A stretch of DNA of 64,000 nucleotides from Anoxybacteroides rupiense (GCF_014196195.1 NZ_JACIDF010000003.1:248001-312000); one strand, 5' to 3'; numbered from the stretch's first letter, positions 1-10,677 are shown. A program made the numbers and translations. The notes: a model not told the origin generated them from the letters alone.

Positions 1-275
1 CGGCTTTGATTTCTGCTTTGACAGGACGGCCCGTCAGCCGTTTTGTCGGGATGACGGGTGAAATTACTTTGCGTGGCCGTGTGTTGCCGATCGGCGGATT
101 AAAAGAGAAAACATTAAGCGCCCACCGCGCGGGATTGAAAACCATTATTTTGCCAAAAGAGAATGAAAAAGACTTAGAGGATATTCCAAATATCGTGAAA
201 AAAGATTTGGAATTTATCCTTGTCTCTCACTTAGACGAAGTATTACAACATGCATTAGTAGGGGATAAGCTATGA
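1..275 (+). CDS. lon: ATP-dependent protease Lon, C-terminal end (partial)
   Basis: This is the 3' end of lon; the gene enters from outside the window, so only about the last 90 residues of the serine/lysine protease domain are seen. The stretch [20 protein letters not shown] followed by KTLSAHRAG is the conserved Lon core that carries the catalytic lysine; the catalytic serine lies upstream of the window. Lon is a cytoplasmic AAA+ protease that degrades misfolded and regulatory proteins. The stop codon overlaps the start of engB (ATGA), so the two are probably translationally coupled, as in Bacillus subtilis lonA-ysxC. The usual E of REVGMTGE is F here, a minor variation. Confidence 0.96.
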   Translation, partial: ALISALTGRPVSRFVGMTGEITLRGRVLPIGGLKEKTLSAHRAGLKTIILPKENEKDLEDIPNIVKKDLEFILVSHLDEVLQHALVGDKL

Positions 276-853
276 AGGTAACAGCAGCTGAAATTACGAT
301 AAGCGCAGTCAAGCCGGAGCAATATCCGGCTGGCATGCTTCCAGAGTTTGCATTGGCAGGGCGTTCGAATGTTGGAAAATCGTCCTTTATCAATAAAATG
401 ATTAACCGTAAAAATTTGGCGCGTACTTCTTCGAAACCCGGAAAGACGCAGACGCTGAATTTCTATCTTATTAATGAAGCGTTTTATTTTGTCGATGTTC
501 CAGGCTATGGATTTGCTAAAGTCTCAAAGCAGGAAAGGCAAGCTTGGGGAAAAATGATGGAAACGTACTTTACAACAAGAGAGCAGCTCAAAGCCGTGAT
601 ATTAGTGATCGATTTGCGTCATCCACCAACGAAGGATGATGTGATGATGTACGAATTTTTAAAATATCATCAGCTCCCAACCATTGTGGTTGCGACGAAG
701 GCCGATAAAGTGCCAAAAGGAAAATGGCCGAAGCACCAAAAAGTCGTTCGGGAAACATTGAAAATGGCGAAAGAGGATGAAGTGATTCTTTTCTCAGCAG
801 AAACCGGGCAAGGAAAAGAAGAAGCGTGGTCCGCTTTATTGCGCAGAATGTAA
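272..853 (+). CDS. engB: Ribosome biogenesis GTPase EngB/YsxC
   Basis: This is a 193-residue TRAFAC-class GTPase of the EngB/YihA/YsxC family, needed for late assembly of the 50S ribosomal subunit. Visible motifs in order are the P-loop GRSNVGKSS near residue 30, the switch region [11 protein letters not shown], the G3 motif [10 protein letters not shown] near residue 75, and the G4 motif TKADK. The length is normal for the family. The ATG overlaps the lon stop codon. A strong terminator follows 15 bases after the stop codon, closing the lon-engB unit. Confidence 0.97.
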   Translation: MKVTAAEITISAVKPEQYPAGMLPEFALAGRSNVGKSSFINKMINRKNLARTSSKPGKTQTLNFYLINEAFYFVDVPGYGFAKVSKQERQAWGKMMETYFTTREQLKAVILVIDLRHPPTKDDVMMYEFLKYHQLPTIVVATKADKVPKGKWPKHQKVVRETLKMAKEDEVILFSAETGQGKEEAWSALLRRM

Positions 854-867
854 TGAAGTCCAAATAC

Positions 868-911
868 AAGAAGGTAGACGAAATCCTTTTACTTCGTCTA
901 CCTTCTTTTTT
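868..911 (+). terminator. Rho-independent terminator after engB
   Basis: A perfect 15-bp inverted repeat (arms 868-882 and 893-907) is followed by a run of T to position 911. The left arm is preceded by A-rich sequence, so it could also act for the convergent membrane gene. Confidence 0.9.
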
Positions 912-987
912 AAGCATCATCCATTCTTCCGGTTTTTTCGGTTCGAATCAGGGCGAAGACAGCTTCTTATGCCGGGTACCGCATGAA

Positions 988-1473
988 TTATTTCTTTTTA
1001 ACAAATAATATGTATAAACCAAAAAGAATCAGCAACAACGGCCAAAATCTCCAAATCGAAGAAATGCTTGTTTGAAAAAGGAGAAAAAAATCGCTAAACC
1101 GATCAGAAAACAGCATAAAACAAGCTAAAATAAAAAAAAGCAAGCTTTGGACAAATCCGGTTTTCGTTTTTCGAGCACTGAGGAAAAAAGCCAGTGAAAT
1201 AATCAAAAACAAGACGCCGATATGCTTCGGCCAGATTGGCAACAGCTGAGAAAGAAGAAAATGAAGACCAAAGCCTAATAGCACCGTACCGGGAAAGATG
1301 TGCTGATATTCACGGGCATAATATGCTTGTCCAAGCAAAGCCATTCCAAAAATAACAAGCAAAGCCGGCCAGCCTTGAAACACTTTTAAAAACGCAAGCT
1401 GCAACTGTCCTCCTAAAAAATAGATTCCTAAGCCAACCAGCACAATCCCGGAAAAAATTCCGTGTTTTTTCAT
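988..1473 (-). CDS. LiaI/LiaF-like multi-span membrane protein
   Basis: This is a 161-residue very hydrophobic protein with about six short membrane segments, containing repeated glycine-rich phrases such as GIVLVGLGIYFL and LLLILFGLYILF. This pattern is typical of the LiaI/LiaF transmembrane (DUF5668-like) family, whose better-known members respond to cell envelope stress. The ATG at 1473 has a good ribosome site (GGAGAG) upstream. It runs convergently towards engB and stands alone, with no two-component system beside it, so an envelope-stress role is only family inference. Confidence 0.7.
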   Translation of the reverse strand: MKKHGIFSGIVLVGLGIYFLGGQLQLAFLKVFQGWPALLVIFGMALLGQAYYAREYQHIFPGTVLLGFGLHFLLSQLLPIWPKHIGVLFLIISLAFFLSARKTKTGFVQSLLFFILACFMLFSDRFSDFFLLFQTSISSIWRFWPLLLILFGLYILFVKKK

Positions 1474-2100
1474 CCGTCTCTCCTCATTTCTATATATGAT
1501 GATGCAACTTGATGATGTTCACATCTGCAGCGATAGGGAGTTTAGGCCGTTTTCTACAGTCGGGTGGTTGAGCTACGCCGCTTCACAGAAGGATGAATGG
1601 AAGCTGAAAGCGGCATGGCTCCCACCTTCGTCACAAAGATGCGTGATAAAAAAGCAAGCCTGTGACCTTTTATAGATCGCGTTCGTTCCATCCTGAAGTT
1701 GTATAGTCTTAAAATCTGGAACATATCGTTCATCCCAAAGCAGAGCCCCATTTCCTCGACGGTAGGCGGTGAACAAGAGCTAAACAATATCCGCTCCTAG
1801 ATCAATGAATTTGTTTAGAAACGATACTGTTCGGTCGTCCGACCGGTGCAATGAGCCCCTTACTGGCGCTTATGCTGTTTTTCGGCGCGCGTACGCTTTG
1901 GGTTGCGAAGCCGCTATTTTATTTGCTAGCGGCACTTATACAATAAACGTAGCTTGATGAATGCCGCTTTTTTTGTTAAGGTACATATGGGAGAAACATG
2001 ATCTCGGATCAGTCAAACATCTGGTGTGATTCTGTATAAAAGTTTATCATAGACTTTCAAATTGTGTTCAAATTTTTTTTCGGTATCCTGTCCATAGACA
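1474..2100. other. Poorly coding gap; possible gene remnant at 1809-1946
   Basis: There is no convincing intact gene between the LiaI-like gene and hemA. A plus-strand open stretch at 1809-1946 reads as a hydrophobic protein end (GRPTGAMSPLLALMLFFGAR, then a second hydrophobic segment) and stops with TAA; it has no start and could be the tail of a decayed membrane protein. A minus-strand frame at 1554-1787 has no good ribosome site and is probably chance. Confidence 0.35.
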
Positions 2101-2109
2101 TGCTATAAT
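2101..2109 (+). promoter_or_regulatory. Probable extended -10 promoter for the hem operon
   Basis: TGCTATAAT is a perfect extended -10 (TGnTATAAT) 44 bases before the hemA GTG start. There is no good -35 hexamer at 16-18 bp spacing, which fits an extended -10 promoter. A strong AGGGGGT-type ribosome site lies at about 2136-2142. Confidence 0.6.
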
Positions 2110-2152
2110 ATATGGAGATGTCATGTACTTTCGTTGAGGGGGTATAGGAAAA

Positions 2153-3493
2153 GTGCATATTCTTGTCGTTGGCATAAATTATAAAACGGCCCCTGTAGAA
2201 ATTCGTGAAAAGCTTGCATTTAGCGAATCGGAATTGGTCGAAGCGATGAAGCTTTTGCAGCAGCAAAAGGGCATTTTAGAAAACGTCATCATTTCGACGT
2301 GCAATCGCACAGAAATTTATGCTGTTGTCGACCAAGTGCATACTGGGCGCTATTATATAAAAACGTTTTTAGCAAACTGGTTTCAGCTTGAAAAAGAAAT
2401 ATTGACGCCATATTTGACGATTTTGGAGCATGAAGCGGCGATCGAGCATCTATTTCGTGTCGCCTGCGGCTTAGATTCGATGATTTTAGGCGAGACGCAA
2501 ATACTGGGACAAGTGCGTGCTAGCTTTTTGCTTGCTCAAGAGGAACACACGATTGGCACGATTTTTAAACAGCTATTTAAGCAAGCCATTACGCTCGCCA
2601 AACGTGCCCATTCTGAGACAGAAATCGGTTCAAATGCCGTGTCTGTAAGCTATGCGGCCGTAGAATTAGCGAAAAAGATTTTTGGAGATTTATCGACTAA
2701 GCGCGTTCTGATTATTGGAGCCGGAAAAATGGGGGAACTGGCTCTGCAAAATCTTTATGGAAGCGGCGTGCAGCAAGTGACGGTTATTAACCGCACATTT
2801 GAAAAGGCCAAGCATTTAGCTGAGAAATTTTCAGGGAATGCGAAGCCGCTTTCTGAGCTGCAGTGCGCCTTGATTGATGCCGACATTTTAATCAGCTCCA
2901 CAGGCGCAAAAGGTTATGTCATTACGAAGGAAGTGATGACGCATGTAGAAAGAATGCGGAAAGGCCGTCCGCTTTTTATGGTGGATATCGCTGTGCCGCG
3001 CGACTTGGATCCGGCGCTTTCGGAGCTTGACAGCGTCTTCTTGTACGATATTGATGATTTAGAGGGAATTGTTCAAGCGAATTTGGCGGAACGCAAAAAA
3101 GCAGCAGAACAAATTGAAATGATGATTGAAGCTGAATTGGTGGAATTTCAGCATTGGCTCCATACATTGGGCGTTGTGCCGGTGATTGCCGCGCTTCGCG
3201 AAAAAGCATTGGCCATTCAAGAGGAAACGATGCAAAGCATCGAACGGAAGCTGCCGCATTTGTCGGAGCGTGACCGGAAAGTGTTAAATAAGCATACGAA
3301 AAGCATTATCAATCAATTGTTGCGCGACCCGATTTTGCGTGCCAAGGAATTAGCGGCTGAACCGAACGCAGAAGAGGCGCTTCAGCTGTTTGCGAAAATT
3401 TTTAATATTGAAGATGCCTTGCAAGTGCCCAAACCATCTCGCGATCCTCGCGTAGATGCTGAACGCTCGGTTGTACCATCTCTACAGCCATAA
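2153..3493 (+). CDS. hemA: Glutamyl-tRNA reductase
   Basis: This is a 446-residue HemA that reduces glutamyl-tRNA(Glu) to glutamate-1-semialdehyde with NADPH, the committed step of tetrapyrrole synthesis. The catalytic cysteine is Cys50 in [11 protein letters not shown]. The nucleotide-binding GAGKMGELA motif begins the second domain near residue 190, and a helical dimerisation domain ends the protein. The start is GTG, chosen because it gives the family N-terminus [12 protein letters not shown] behind a GA/GGGGG ribosome site. It heads hemAXCDBL. In B. subtilis HemA level is controlled through HemX and heme; the same arrangement is present here. Confidence 0.97.
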   Translation: MHILVVGINYKTAPVEIREKLAFSESELVEAMKLLQQQKGILENVIISTCNRTEIYAVVDQVHTGRYYIKTFLANWFQLEKEILTPYLTILEHEAAIEHLFRVACGLDSMILGETQILGQVRASFLLAQEEHTIGTIFKQLFKQAITLAKRAHSETEIGSNAVSVSYAAVELAKKIFGDLSTKRVLIIGAGKMGELALQNLYGSGVQQVTVINRTFEKAKHLAEKFSGNAKPLSELQCALIDADILISSTGAKGYVITKEVMTHVERMRKGRPLFMVDIAVPRDLDPALSELDSVFLYDIDDLEGIVQANLAERKKAAEQIEMMIEAELVEFQHWLHTLGVVPVIAALREKALAIQEETMQSIERKLPHLSERDRKVLNKHTKSIINQLLRDPILRAKELAAEPNAEEALQLFAKIFNIEDALQVPKPSRDPRVDAERSVVPSLQP

Positions 3494-3509
3494 GAGAGGA
3501 ATTTTGCGA

Positions 3510-4343
3510 ATGCTAGAGATGAATGTGACAAGGTTGTACGAAATGTCCGTACTTTTGTACGCATTATCTGTGTCTTTATATTTTATAGATTTTTTGCATC
3601 ATAACCGGAAGGCAAACCGCACGGCCTTCTGGTTACTTTCTATTGTCTGGGTTTTTCAAACCGCCTTTTTCTTGCTGCGCATCGTCGAAACGAAGCGTTT
3701 TCCGATTTTGACGATGTCGGAAGGCCTTTATTTTTATGCGTGGGTGTTGATCACGCTGTCGCTTGTTATCAACCGTTTGCTGCGTGTGGATTTTATCGTG
3801 TTTTTTACAAACGTACTCGCCTTTTTTATGTTGGCGCTGCATACGTTTGCGCCTGCTCATTATCAATCGGAAGCGACGGCGGAAAAGCTTATTTCTGAAT
3901 TGCTGATTATTCATATTACGATGGCCATTCTCGCTTATGTGGCGTTTTCTCTATCGTTTGTTTTTTCTGTTTTATACATGATTCAGTATCATTTATTAAA
4001 GCAGAAAAAATGGGGGAAACGCTTGTTGAGAATGACGGACTTAACCAAATTGGAGGAAATGTCCCATATTTTAAATTTAATCGGATTGCCCATGTTGCTT
4101 CTTGGACTTATTTTAGGGCTCATTTGGGCTTATATTAAAATTGAACATTTTCACTGGTATGATGCAAAAGTGCTTGGTTCGTTTTTGGTGCTTGCAGTGT
4201 ACAGCTTTTATTTTTACAAGAGAATTGTTCAAGGAATTCGCGGCAAAACGATCGCATTGTGGAATATCGGATCATTTTTCTTTTTACTGATCAACTTTTT
4301 CTTATTTGGTAGCTTATCGAAGTTCCATCTTTGGTATTCATAA
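3510..4343 (+). CDS. hemX: HemX, CcsA/CcmF-like membrane protein
   Basis: This is a 277-residue membrane protein with about eight hydrophobic segments, of the cytochrome c assembly (CcsA-like) family. In B. subtilis HemX lowers the cellular amount of HemA. I chose the ATG at 3510, 10 bases after AGAGAGGA; a longer frame would overlap hemA heavily and lacks a ribosome site. It lies directly between hemA and hemC, the standard place for hemX. Confidence 0.92.
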   Translation: MLEMNVTRLYEMSVLLYALSVSLYFIDFLHHNRKANRTAFWLLSIVWVFQTAFFLLRIVETKRFPILTMSEGLYFYAWVLITLSLVINRLLRVDFIVFFTNVLAFFMLALHTFAPAHYQSEATAEKLISELLIIHITMAILAYVAFSLSFVFSVLYMIQYHLLKQKKWGKRLLRMTDLTKLEEMSHILNLIGLPMLLLGLILGLIWAYIKIEHFHWYDAKVLGSFLVLAVYSFYFYKRIVQGIRGKTIALWNIGSFFFLLINFFLFGSLSKFHLWYS

Positions 4344-4357
4344 TGGAGGAAGAACAT

Positions 4358-5293
4358 ATGCGGAAAATTATTGTCGGTTCGCGCCGCAGCAAGCTTGCTT
4401 TAACGCAAACAAACTGGGTCATTTCACAGCTGAAGGAGCTTGGTGCGCCGTTCGAATTTGAAGTTAGGGAAATGGTAACAAAGGGCGATCAAATTTTACA
4501 TGTGACGTTGTCCAAGGTTGGTGGAAAAGGACTATTTGTGAAAGAAATTGAACAAGCCATGCTGAATAAGGAGATTGATATGGCCGTTCATAGCATGAAA
4601 GATATGCCGGCTATCTTGCCGCATGGACTAACCATTGGCTGCGTTCCGAAGCGGGAAAATCCTCGCGATGTCATGATTAGCAAACAGCGGCTTTCATTTG
4701 CAGAGCTTCCAAGCGGAGCGGTGGTTGGAACGAGCAGTCTGCGCCGTTCTGCTCAACTGTTGGCAAGGCGCCCTGACATTCAAATAAAATGGATTCGCGG
4801 CAATATTGATACAAGGCTAGCCAAATTACAAACAGATGAATATGATGCCATCATTTTGGCTGCGGCAGGCCTTTTGCGGATGGGATGGGCTGAGGAGGTT
4901 GTGACGGAATATTTATCGACGGATATTTGCCTTCCGGCTGTCGGCCAAGGAGCGCTAGGGATTGAATGCCGTGAAGACGATGAAGAGCTGCTAGAATGGC
5001 TGCAAAAATTAAATGATCGTGAAACGGAACGCGCTGTTCTTGCAGAACGCGCCTTTTTGCGGGAAATGGAAGGAGGTTGCCAAGTTCCGATTGCCGGATA
5101 CGGTTATGTGAACAAGCGAGATGAAGTCGTGTTTACAGGTCTTGTTGCTTCTCCTGATGGAAAAGAAGTCTATAAAGATATGGCTGTCGGAACCGACCCG
5201 GAGGAAGTAGGAAGAAAAACAGCCGAGGTGCTTGCGGAATTTGGAGCCAAAGCATTGATTGATCGGCTGAAAGAGGAGTTAGATCAATCATGA
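4358..5293 (+). CDS. hemC: Hydroxymethylbilane synthase (porphobilinogen deaminase)
   Basis: This 311-residue enzyme polymerises four porphobilinogen units into hydroxymethylbilane. The N-terminus [17 protein letters not shown] and the motif [12 protein letters not shown] are characteristic, and Cys241 in [11 protein letters not shown] is the residue that carries the dipyrromethane cofactor. The start at 4358 follows GGAGGAAGAAC; the upstream in-frame ATG at 4331 lies inside hemX and lacks a ribosome site. The 3' end overlaps hemD by ATGA. Confidence 0.97.
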   Translation: MRKIIVGSRRSKLALTQTNWVISQLKELGAPFEFEVREMVTKGDQILHVTLSKVGGKGLFVKEIEQAMLNKEIDMAVHSMKDMPAILPHGLTIGCVPKRENPRDVMISKQRLSFAELPSGAVVGTSSLRRSAQLLARRPDIQIKWIRGNIDTRLAKLQTDEYDAIILAAAGLLRMGWAEEVVTEYLSTDICLPAVGQGALGIECREDDEELLEWLQKLNDRETERAVLAERAFLREMEGGCQVPIAGYGYVNKRDEVVFTGLVASPDGKEVYKDMAVGTDPEEVGRKTAEVLAEFGAKALIDRLKEELDQS

Positions 5294-6057
5294 AAACACT
5301 TCCTTTGCAAGGGAAAAGCATCCTTGTCACAAGAGGGAAGGAGCAGGCAAATGAATTTTCAGCCAAGCTGAGAAAAGCGGGAGCTTGTCCGATAGAAATT
5401 CCGTTAATTTCTATTTCAGCTGTAACGGAACGGGAGCATGTAGAGAAATGTCTTAGCCGTTTATCAAGCTATCGTTGGCTTGTGTTTACAAGCGCAAACG
5501 GTGTCCGCTTTTTCTTTTCATTTATAACCGATAAGACGACGCTTCCTCATGTAGCGGTCGTTGGCACAAAAACGGCTCACGCTTTAGAAAAAAGGGGCAT
5601 TCATCCCGATATCATACCAGATCGGTTTGTTGCCGAGGGACTGGCAGAGGCGATGAAAGCAGCGATTGAGCCCGGCGACCGAATCTTGCTTGTCAGAGGA
5701 AACCTGGCGCGACAGAATCTGAAGGAAGAGCTGGCCGAGCTTGGAGCGGAGGTTACCGATCTCGTTGTTTATGAAACACACCTTAATGAAAGCGGCAAGG
5801 AAGAACTGTTTCATTTATTGAGCAAGCGAGCGATAGATATTATGACCTTTACAAGCTCGTCAACGGTCCAAAGCTTCATGCAAATGGTTGAAGGGGAGAA
5901 CTGGCAGGAATTAATCGAATCTTGCGTTATTGCCTGCATCGGGCCGATTACTAAGCATACGGCCGAACAATTCGGTTTGACGGTACATATTTGTCCTGAT
6001 CAATATACAATTGATGATATGATAGAAGCGATGGAAAAATTTTTTATAAACCGTTGA
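5290..6057 (+). CDS. hemD: Uroporphyrinogen-III synthase
   Basis: This is a 255-residue HemD-type protein that closes and inverts ring D of hydroxymethylbilane to give uroporphyrinogen III. The sequence is typically poorly conserved, but recognisable elements are GKSILVTRG at the start, [13 protein letters not shown] near residue 65 and [14 protein letters not shown] near residue 185. The ATG overlaps the hemC stop codon, so it is coupled to hemC. The call is supported by motif and by operon position. Confidence 0.93.
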   Translation: MKTLPLQGKSILVTRGKEQANEFSAKLRKAGACPIEIPLISISAVTEREHVEKCLSRLSSYRWLVFTSANGVRFFFSFITDKTTLPHVAVVGTKTAHALEKRGIHPDIIPDRFVAEGLAEAMKAAIEPGDRILLVRGNLARQNLKEELAELGAEVTDLVVYETHLNESGKEELFHLLSKRAIDIMTFTSSSTVQSFMQMVEGENWQELIESCVIACIGPITKHTAEQFGLTVHICPDQYTIDDMIEAMEKFFINR

Positions 6058-6075
6058 TTTATTGGAGGGAAAACG

Positions 6076-7053
6076 ATGGACGCATTACAATTTCACCGCC
6101 ACCGCCGTTTGCGGCAAACGGAGAATTTACGGGCGATGGTGCGGGAAACACATCTTCATGTAGAAGATTTCATTTATCCGGTTTTTGCGATCGAAGGAGA
6201 AAATGTAAAACAAGAAGTTCCATCAATGCCTGGAGTGTACCAATTTTCATTGGATCGCTTAAACGACGAAATTGCGGAAGCGGTAGAGCTCGGAATTAAA
6301 TCTGTCATTATCTTCGGCATTCCGAACGAAAAAGATGAAGTAGGATCTCAAGCATATTGTGAGCATGGCATTGTGCAGAAGGCCATTCACCAAGTAAAAC
6401 AATCCTTTCCTGATCTTGTGGTAATTGCCGACACATGTTTGTGCGAATATACAAGCCACGGACATTGCGGCGTTGTCGAACAGGAGGAAGTATTGAACGA
6501 CCCATCGCTTGAACTGCTTGTAAAAACAGCGGTGAGCCAAGCAAGTGCCGGGGCAGATATTATCGCGCCATCCAATATGATGGACGGCTTTGTGGCGGCC
6601 ATTCGCCGTGGGCTGGATGAAGCGGGCTTTGCTCACGTGCCGATTATGTCTTATGCTGTGAAATATGCCTCTGCTTTTTATGGACCGTTTCGTGATGCCG
6701 CTAATAGCACACCGCAATTTGGAGACCGCAAGACCTATCAAATGGATCCAGCCAACAGACTTGAAGCGTTTCGCGAAGCTGAGTCCGATGTGGCTGAAGG
6801 CGCCGATTTTATTATGGTAAAACCGGCTCTTGCCTATTTAGATATTATCCGCGATATGAAAAACCGTTTTCACCTTCCGATTGTGGCATACAATGTGAGC
6901 GGGGAGTACGCGATGATCAAAGCTGCGGCGCAAAACGGTTGGGTGAACGAAAAACAAATTGTGCTGGAAATGCTGCTTGGCATGAAGCGGGCCGGCGCTG
7001 ACTTAATTTTAACTTACTTCGCAAAAGATGTAGCCCGCTGGCTCAAAGAATAG
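6076..7053 (+). CDS. hemB: Delta-aminolevulinic acid dehydratase (porphobilinogen synthase)
   Basis: This 325-residue enzyme condenses two 5-aminolevulinate molecules to porphobilinogen. It has the zinc-type cysteine cluster [14 protein letters not shown] near residue 120. The two active-site lysines are in [13 protein letters not shown] and [10 protein letters not shown]. The start at 6076 follows TGGAGGG. It lies 18 bases after hemD in the hem operon. Confidence 0.97.
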   Translation: MDALQFHRHRRLRQTENLRAMVRETHLHVEDFIYPVFAIEGENVKQEVPSMPGVYQFSLDRLNDEIAEAVELGIKSVIIFGIPNEKDEVGSQAYCEHGIVQKAIHQVKQSFPDLVVIADTCLCEYTSHGHCGVVEQEEVLNDPSLELLVKTAVSQASAGADIIAPSNMMDGFVAAIRRGLDEAGFAHVPIMSYAVKYASAFYGPFRDAANSTPQFGDRKTYQMDPANRLEAFREAESDVAEGADFIMVKPALAYLDIIRDMKNRFHLPIVAYNVSGEYAMIKAAAQNGWVNEKQIVLEMLLGMKRAGADLILTYFAKDVARWLKE

Positions 7054-7066
7054 GGGGCGAGGGAAG

Positions 7067-8362
7067 ATGAGAAGCTACGAACGTTCAAAACGAGCCTATC
7101 AAGAAGCGGTGCAGCTGCTGCCCGGAGGGGTGAACAGCCCCGTTCGCGCCTTTCGATCCGTAAACATGGACCCAATTTTCATGGCGCACGGAAAAGGCTC
7201 CAAGATTTATGATATCGACGGAAACGAATATATTGACTATGTTTTGTCATGGGGACCGCTTATTCTCGGACATGCAAATGAACGGGTGGTCGAAGCGCTG
7301 AAAAAAGTAGCGGAAAACGGTACAAGTTTTGGCGCGCCAACATTAATGGAAAACGAGCTAGCAAAGCTTGTGATCGAGCGTGTGCCATCGATAGACATTG
7401 TGCGCATGGTCAATTCCGGAACAGAAGCGACGATGAGCGCGTTGCGTCTAGCTCGTGGTTACACAGGACGAAACAAAATTCTTAAATTTGAAGGCTGTTA
7501 TCATGGGCATGGCGACTCGTTATTAATCAAAGCCGGATCAGGAGTAGCGACACTTGGTTTACCTGACAGCCCGGGCGTGCCGAAATCCGTCGCGCAAAAT
7601 ACCATCACGGTGCCTTATAATGATTTAGAAAGTGTCCAATATGCTTTCGAACAATTTGGTGAAGACATTGCTGCGATCATTGTTGAACCGGTTGCCGGAA
7701 ATATGGGAGTCGTTCCGCCGCTGCCTGGGTTTTTACAAGGATTGCGGGACATTACGAATGAATACGGGGCATTGCTTATTTTTGATGAGGTAATGACAGG
7801 TTTTCGTGTTGACTATCACTGTGCCCAAGGCTATTTTGGCATTATTCCGGATTTAACCTGTCTTGGTAAAGTCATCGGCGGCGGTCTTCCGGTTGGCGCA
7901 TATGGCGGCAAAGCGGAGATCATGGAACGTATTGCTCCGAGCGGTCCGATCTATCAGGCTGGTACGTTATCGGGCAATCCGCTTGCGATGACAGCTGGAT
8001 ATGAAACATTAATTCAGCTCACTCCAGAAACATATGAACAATTTAAGAAAAAAGCGGATCGTTTAGAGGAAGGATTGCGAAAAGCGGCAGAAGCGTATGA
8101 TATTCCTCATGCGATCAATCGCGCTGGTTCCATGATCGGCTTCTTCTTTACAAATGAAAAAGTCGTGAATTATGAAAAAGCGAAAACCTCCGACCTTGAG
8201 ATGTTTGCCGCTTATTACCGCGAAATGGCTGAGCAAGGCGTATTCCTGCCACCGTCTCAATTTGAGGGCATGTTCTTATCGACTGCGCATACGGATGAAG
8301 ATATTGAAAAAACGATTGAAGCAGCGGAAAAAGCGTTTGCTAAGCTGAAGGAAAAACGATAA
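7067..8362 (+). CDS. hemL: Glutamate-1-semialdehyde 2,1-aminomutase
   Basis: This is a 431-residue PLP enzyme that converts glutamate-1-semialdehyde to 5-aminolevulinate, completing the C5 route started by HemA. Class III aminotransferase signatures are [16 protein letters not shown] near residue 120 and [16 protein letters not shown], where the lysine binds PLP (about residue 268). The [10 protein letters not shown] motif is also present. It is the last gene of the hem operon and is followed at once by a strong terminator. Confidence 0.97.
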   Translation: MRSYERSKRAYQEAVQLLPGGVNSPVRAFRSVNMDPIFMAHGKGSKIYDIDGNEYIDYVLSWGPLILGHANERVVEALKKVAENGTSFGAPTLMENELAKLVIERVPSIDIVRMVNSGTEATMSALRLARGYTGRNKILKFEGCYHGHGDSLLIKAGSGVATLGLPDSPGVPKSVAQNTITVPYNDLESVQYAFEQFGEDIAAIIVEPVAGNMGVVPPLPGFLQGLRDITNEYGALLIFDEVMTGFRVDYHCAQGYFGIIPDLTCLGKVIGGGLPVGAYGGKAEIMERIAPSGPIYQAGTLSGNPLAMTAGYETLIQLTPETYEQFKKKADRLEEGLRKAAEAYDIPHAINRAGSMIGFFFTNEKVVNYEKAKTSDLEMFAAYYREMAEQGVFLPPSQFEGMFLSTAHTDEDIEKTIEAAEKAFAKLKEKR

Positions 8363-8371
8363 TGGAGACAA

Positions 8372-8410
8372 ATGGACTGTGTACTTTCGTTAGGCACAGT
8401 CCATTTTTTT
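8372..8410 (+). terminator. Terminator of the hem operon
   Basis: A perfect 10-bp inverted repeat (8372-8381 with 8395-8404) runs directly into T7. It lies 10 bases after the hemL stop codon. Confidence 0.92.
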
Positions 8411-8494
8411 ATTCATATTCTTTTTTTCACGCTCATAAATTGATAATGTCATTATAAAAAAGTTTGGACGAAAGAAACGGAAGGAGGAGTACGT

Positions 8495-9538
8495 TTGGAT
8501 CAATCATATTTGCGCTTTTCGCTTGAGGAAGCGATCTGGTTTAAAAAGGGACAGGAAGTCCAAGAGTTTCTCTCAGTGTCTTTAGATCCGGTCATTTCCG
8601 TTGATGAATACGAGCATTATATTACCATTCGCGGAGCGCTTGAACTTAGCGGAGAATATCGTATGGCAGATGATGAAGAGGGAGAAGATGTAGAATTATA
8701 CGACTTTGGTACGCATCGGTTTATTCAGCACATTGAAACACGTGAAGATGGAATCACGGAGCTGTTTCATCGATTTCCTGTCGATATTACCATTCCGAAG
8801 AACCGGATTGTGAATTTGGAAGATGTTTATGTCACGATTGAATCATTTGATTATGATTTAGGGCAAGATGGCCGTCTCTCGTTAATGGCGGATATTTCGA
8901 TAAGCGGAATCAGTGAAGACACGGATGATGAAGCCGAGGATGAAGATGGGGAACCATGGTTCGAGCCGTTTGAAACAGTGGCGCGCAAGGAACTTTATGA
9001 TGAAGAATATGAAGATGAATATGGCCGCTTTGAATCCAGCATCCATGCGGAAAACGAAGAGAATCTCGAAAACCATGGATGGAGTAATGAAAATGCTGAA
9101 CAAGACAACGAGCATTGGAATCCTATTTTCGACCAAGCTGAAGAAAATGAAGAGACAGAGCCGGAGTTTGAAAATCACGGTCCGTTGATCGCCAACAACG
9201 AAAACAATGAAGCGCCAGAGCATGAAACAAAAGTATCAATTGGAGCATCCAAGCATAAGGATCAGGAAAACCATCAAGCTGTCGAGGGCGAAGAAACAAA
9301 AAAACAGAGAAAAGAAAATGCTCTCTATTTAACACAGTTGTTTTCAAAGGATCAAGCAGAAGATTTTTCAAGACTAAAAATTTGCATTGTTCAGCAAGGC
9401 GATTCGATGGACAAGATTGCACAGCGTTACGATTTAAGCATCCAACAAATATTAAGGGCCAACCAGCTTGACTATGAAGCTGAGCTTCGTGAAGGACAGC
9501 TATTATATATCCCCGTGCCGGCCAATAGCCGCCCGTAA
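8495..9538 (+). CDS. spoVID: Stage VI sporulation protein D (spore coat morphogenesis, LysM)
   Basis: This 347-residue protein matches SpoVID in layout: a conserved N-terminal region (LRFSLEEAIWFKKGQEVQ) that localises coat assembly, a long acidic low-complexity middle rich in E, D and N (about residues 140-270), and a C-terminal LysM domain (IVQQGDSMDKIAQRYDLSIQ) near residue 300. SpoVID drives encasement of the forespore by coat proteins. The start is TTG after AAGGAGGAG. A weak sigma-E-like element may lie at 8434-8457 (CATAAA ... CATTATAA), but I cannot confirm it. It sits immediately before ysxE as in B. subtilis. Confidence 0.93.
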   Translation: MDQSYLRFSLEEAIWFKKGQEVQEFLSVSLDPVISVDEYEHYITIRGALELSGEYRMADDEEGEDVELYDFGTHRFIQHIETREDGITELFHRFPVDITIPKNRIVNLEDVYVTIESFDYDLGQDGRLSLMADISISGISEDTDDEAEDEDGEPWFEPFETVARKELYDEEYEDEYGRFESSIHAENEENLENHGWSNENAEQDNEHWNPIFDQAEENEETEPEFENHGPLIANNENNEAPEHETKVSIGASKHKDQENHQAVEGEETKKQRKENALYLTQLFSKDQAEDFSRLKICIVQQGDSMDKIAQRYDLSIQQILRANQLDYEAELREGQLLYIPVPANSRP

Positions 9539-9544
9539 GCCTAA

Positions 9545-9595
9545 AAATCTCCCACTTTCACGTCTTATCACAGCGAAAAAGTGGGAGATTTCTTT
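9545..9595 (+). terminator. Hairpin terminator between spoVID and ysxE
   Basis: The long inverted repeat AAATCTCCCACTTT / AAAGTGGGAGATTT (arms about 9545-9558 and 9579-9592) is followed by TCTTTTC. It is symmetrical and could partly end spoVID transcription before ysxE. Confidence 0.7.
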
Positions 9596-9621
9596 TCGAA
9601 TGCAAGGAAAGGGGGATTTTT

Positions 9622-10677
9622 TTGAATACGCGATTGGATGACCATGTCATTTTAAGACAATATCATTTGCAGCCTTCCCATATTGTGAATGATGGAAAGG
9701 TGAAAAAAATATATACAAATGAAGGGATTTTTGTGCTCAAGGAAATCAAAAGCCAAAAAAGCCTTCAGGCAGTGGAGCAAGCGTATCGGTTTTACGGACC
9801 GCATATCGTGCCCATTTACGCCGCGAGAAATGGGGCGCCATTTGTCGCAGAAGCCGGCCGCTATTATTATTTAATGCCGTGGATATCCGGCGAGGAAAAG
9901 CGTGAGGAGAACCGCTTTCTTTCGTTTTTTCGCGATCTTGCGTGGCTGCATCGCCAGACGCTGCAAGAGGTTCCAATCAATCAAGAAGAAGTGAAAAAAT
10001 ATTACGAGGCACAGAAGCAGGAATGGGAAAAGCAGCGCTCATTTTTGCAAGCTTATGCGGAGCAATGCGAGAAAGAGTGGTATATGTCCCCCTTTCAGCT
10101 GCACTTTTGTACGTATTTTCGTGAAACGATGCAGGCATACTGGTTTGCGGAGACGCAGCTCGAAACTTGGTATGAACGAATAAAAGAACAAAAAAAGTGG
10201 CGGATTTCTTTCATTCATGGAAAGCCGGCGTTATCTCATTATATTCCTAACCATCATCAGGAAAAACGGTATTTTTTAAGCTGGGAACGGGCGCGCTGGG
10301 CTTCGCCGCTTGCCGATGTATGGCTATCTTTACAAGACTACGTGCGGATCGCGCCGCCAATGGATGAAAGCTGGATTCAGGGATTCAGCGAATATGAAGG
10401 GCAATTGATGATTCAGGAGGAAGAGAGGGCTTTTTTTATGAGCCACGCCGCTCCTCCGTCTCACTTCTATCGATTGATTTCCCGATATGGAGAACAAAAG
10501 CAGAAAAAGAGCGAATACGATAGCGTTGTGCAGCTGCATCGGGAATATTGGAGAATGAAGCACATAGAATATATCATGATGCGGCTTGTCCAGATCAATG
10601 AAAAAAAGGGGGAAGAGCAAACCCTAAATCCACTCGAGCCGGAAAGCGATCGCCAGCAAGATGAAGATCGCCAATAA
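9622..10677 (+). CDS. ysxE: CotS/YsxE-family spore coat kinase-like protein
   Basis: This 351-residue protein has the CotS-type phosphotransferase-like fold: an N-terminal lobe (NDGKVKKIYTNEGIFVLKEI), a middle YYLMPWISGEEKREENR and a family-typical phrase FIHGKPALSHYI in the place of the catalytic loop. The usual HGD aspartate is replaced by K-P, so kinase activity is doubtful. YsxE is a spore coat protein paired with SpoVID. The start is TTG after AAGGGGGA. Its last 54 bases overlap the convergent small membrane gene. Confidence 0.85.
   Translation: MNTRLDDHVILRQYHLQPSHIVNDGKVKKIYTNEGIFVLKEIKSQKSLQAVEQAYRFYGPHIVPIYAARNGAPFVAEAGRYYYLMPWISGEEKREENRFLSFFRDLAWLHRQTLQEVPINQEEVKKYYEAQKQEWEKQRSFLQAYAEQCEKEWYMSPFQLHFCTYFRETMQAYWFAETQLETWYERIKEQKKWRISFIHGKPALSHYIPNHHQEKRYFLSWERARWASPLADVWLSLQDYVRIAPPMDESWIQGFSEYEGQLMIQEEERAFFMSHAAPPSHFYRLISRYGEQKQKKSEYDSVVQLHREYWRMKHIEYIMMRLVQINEKKGEEQTLNPLEPESDRQQDEDRQ

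Noticed and set aside
1554-1787. Minus-strand open frame of 77 codons
   Set aside because: There is no ribosome site, the composition is odd and a second overlapping frame is open in the same DNA; I treat it as chance.
6259-6741. Minus-strand open frame of 160 codons in hemB
   Set aside because: It is a shadow of hemB, without ribosome site or recognisable motif.
8882-9223. Minus-strand open frame inside spoVID
   Set aside because: It mirrors the acidic low-complexity part of SpoVID; the repetitive GAA/GAT codons keep the opposite strand open.
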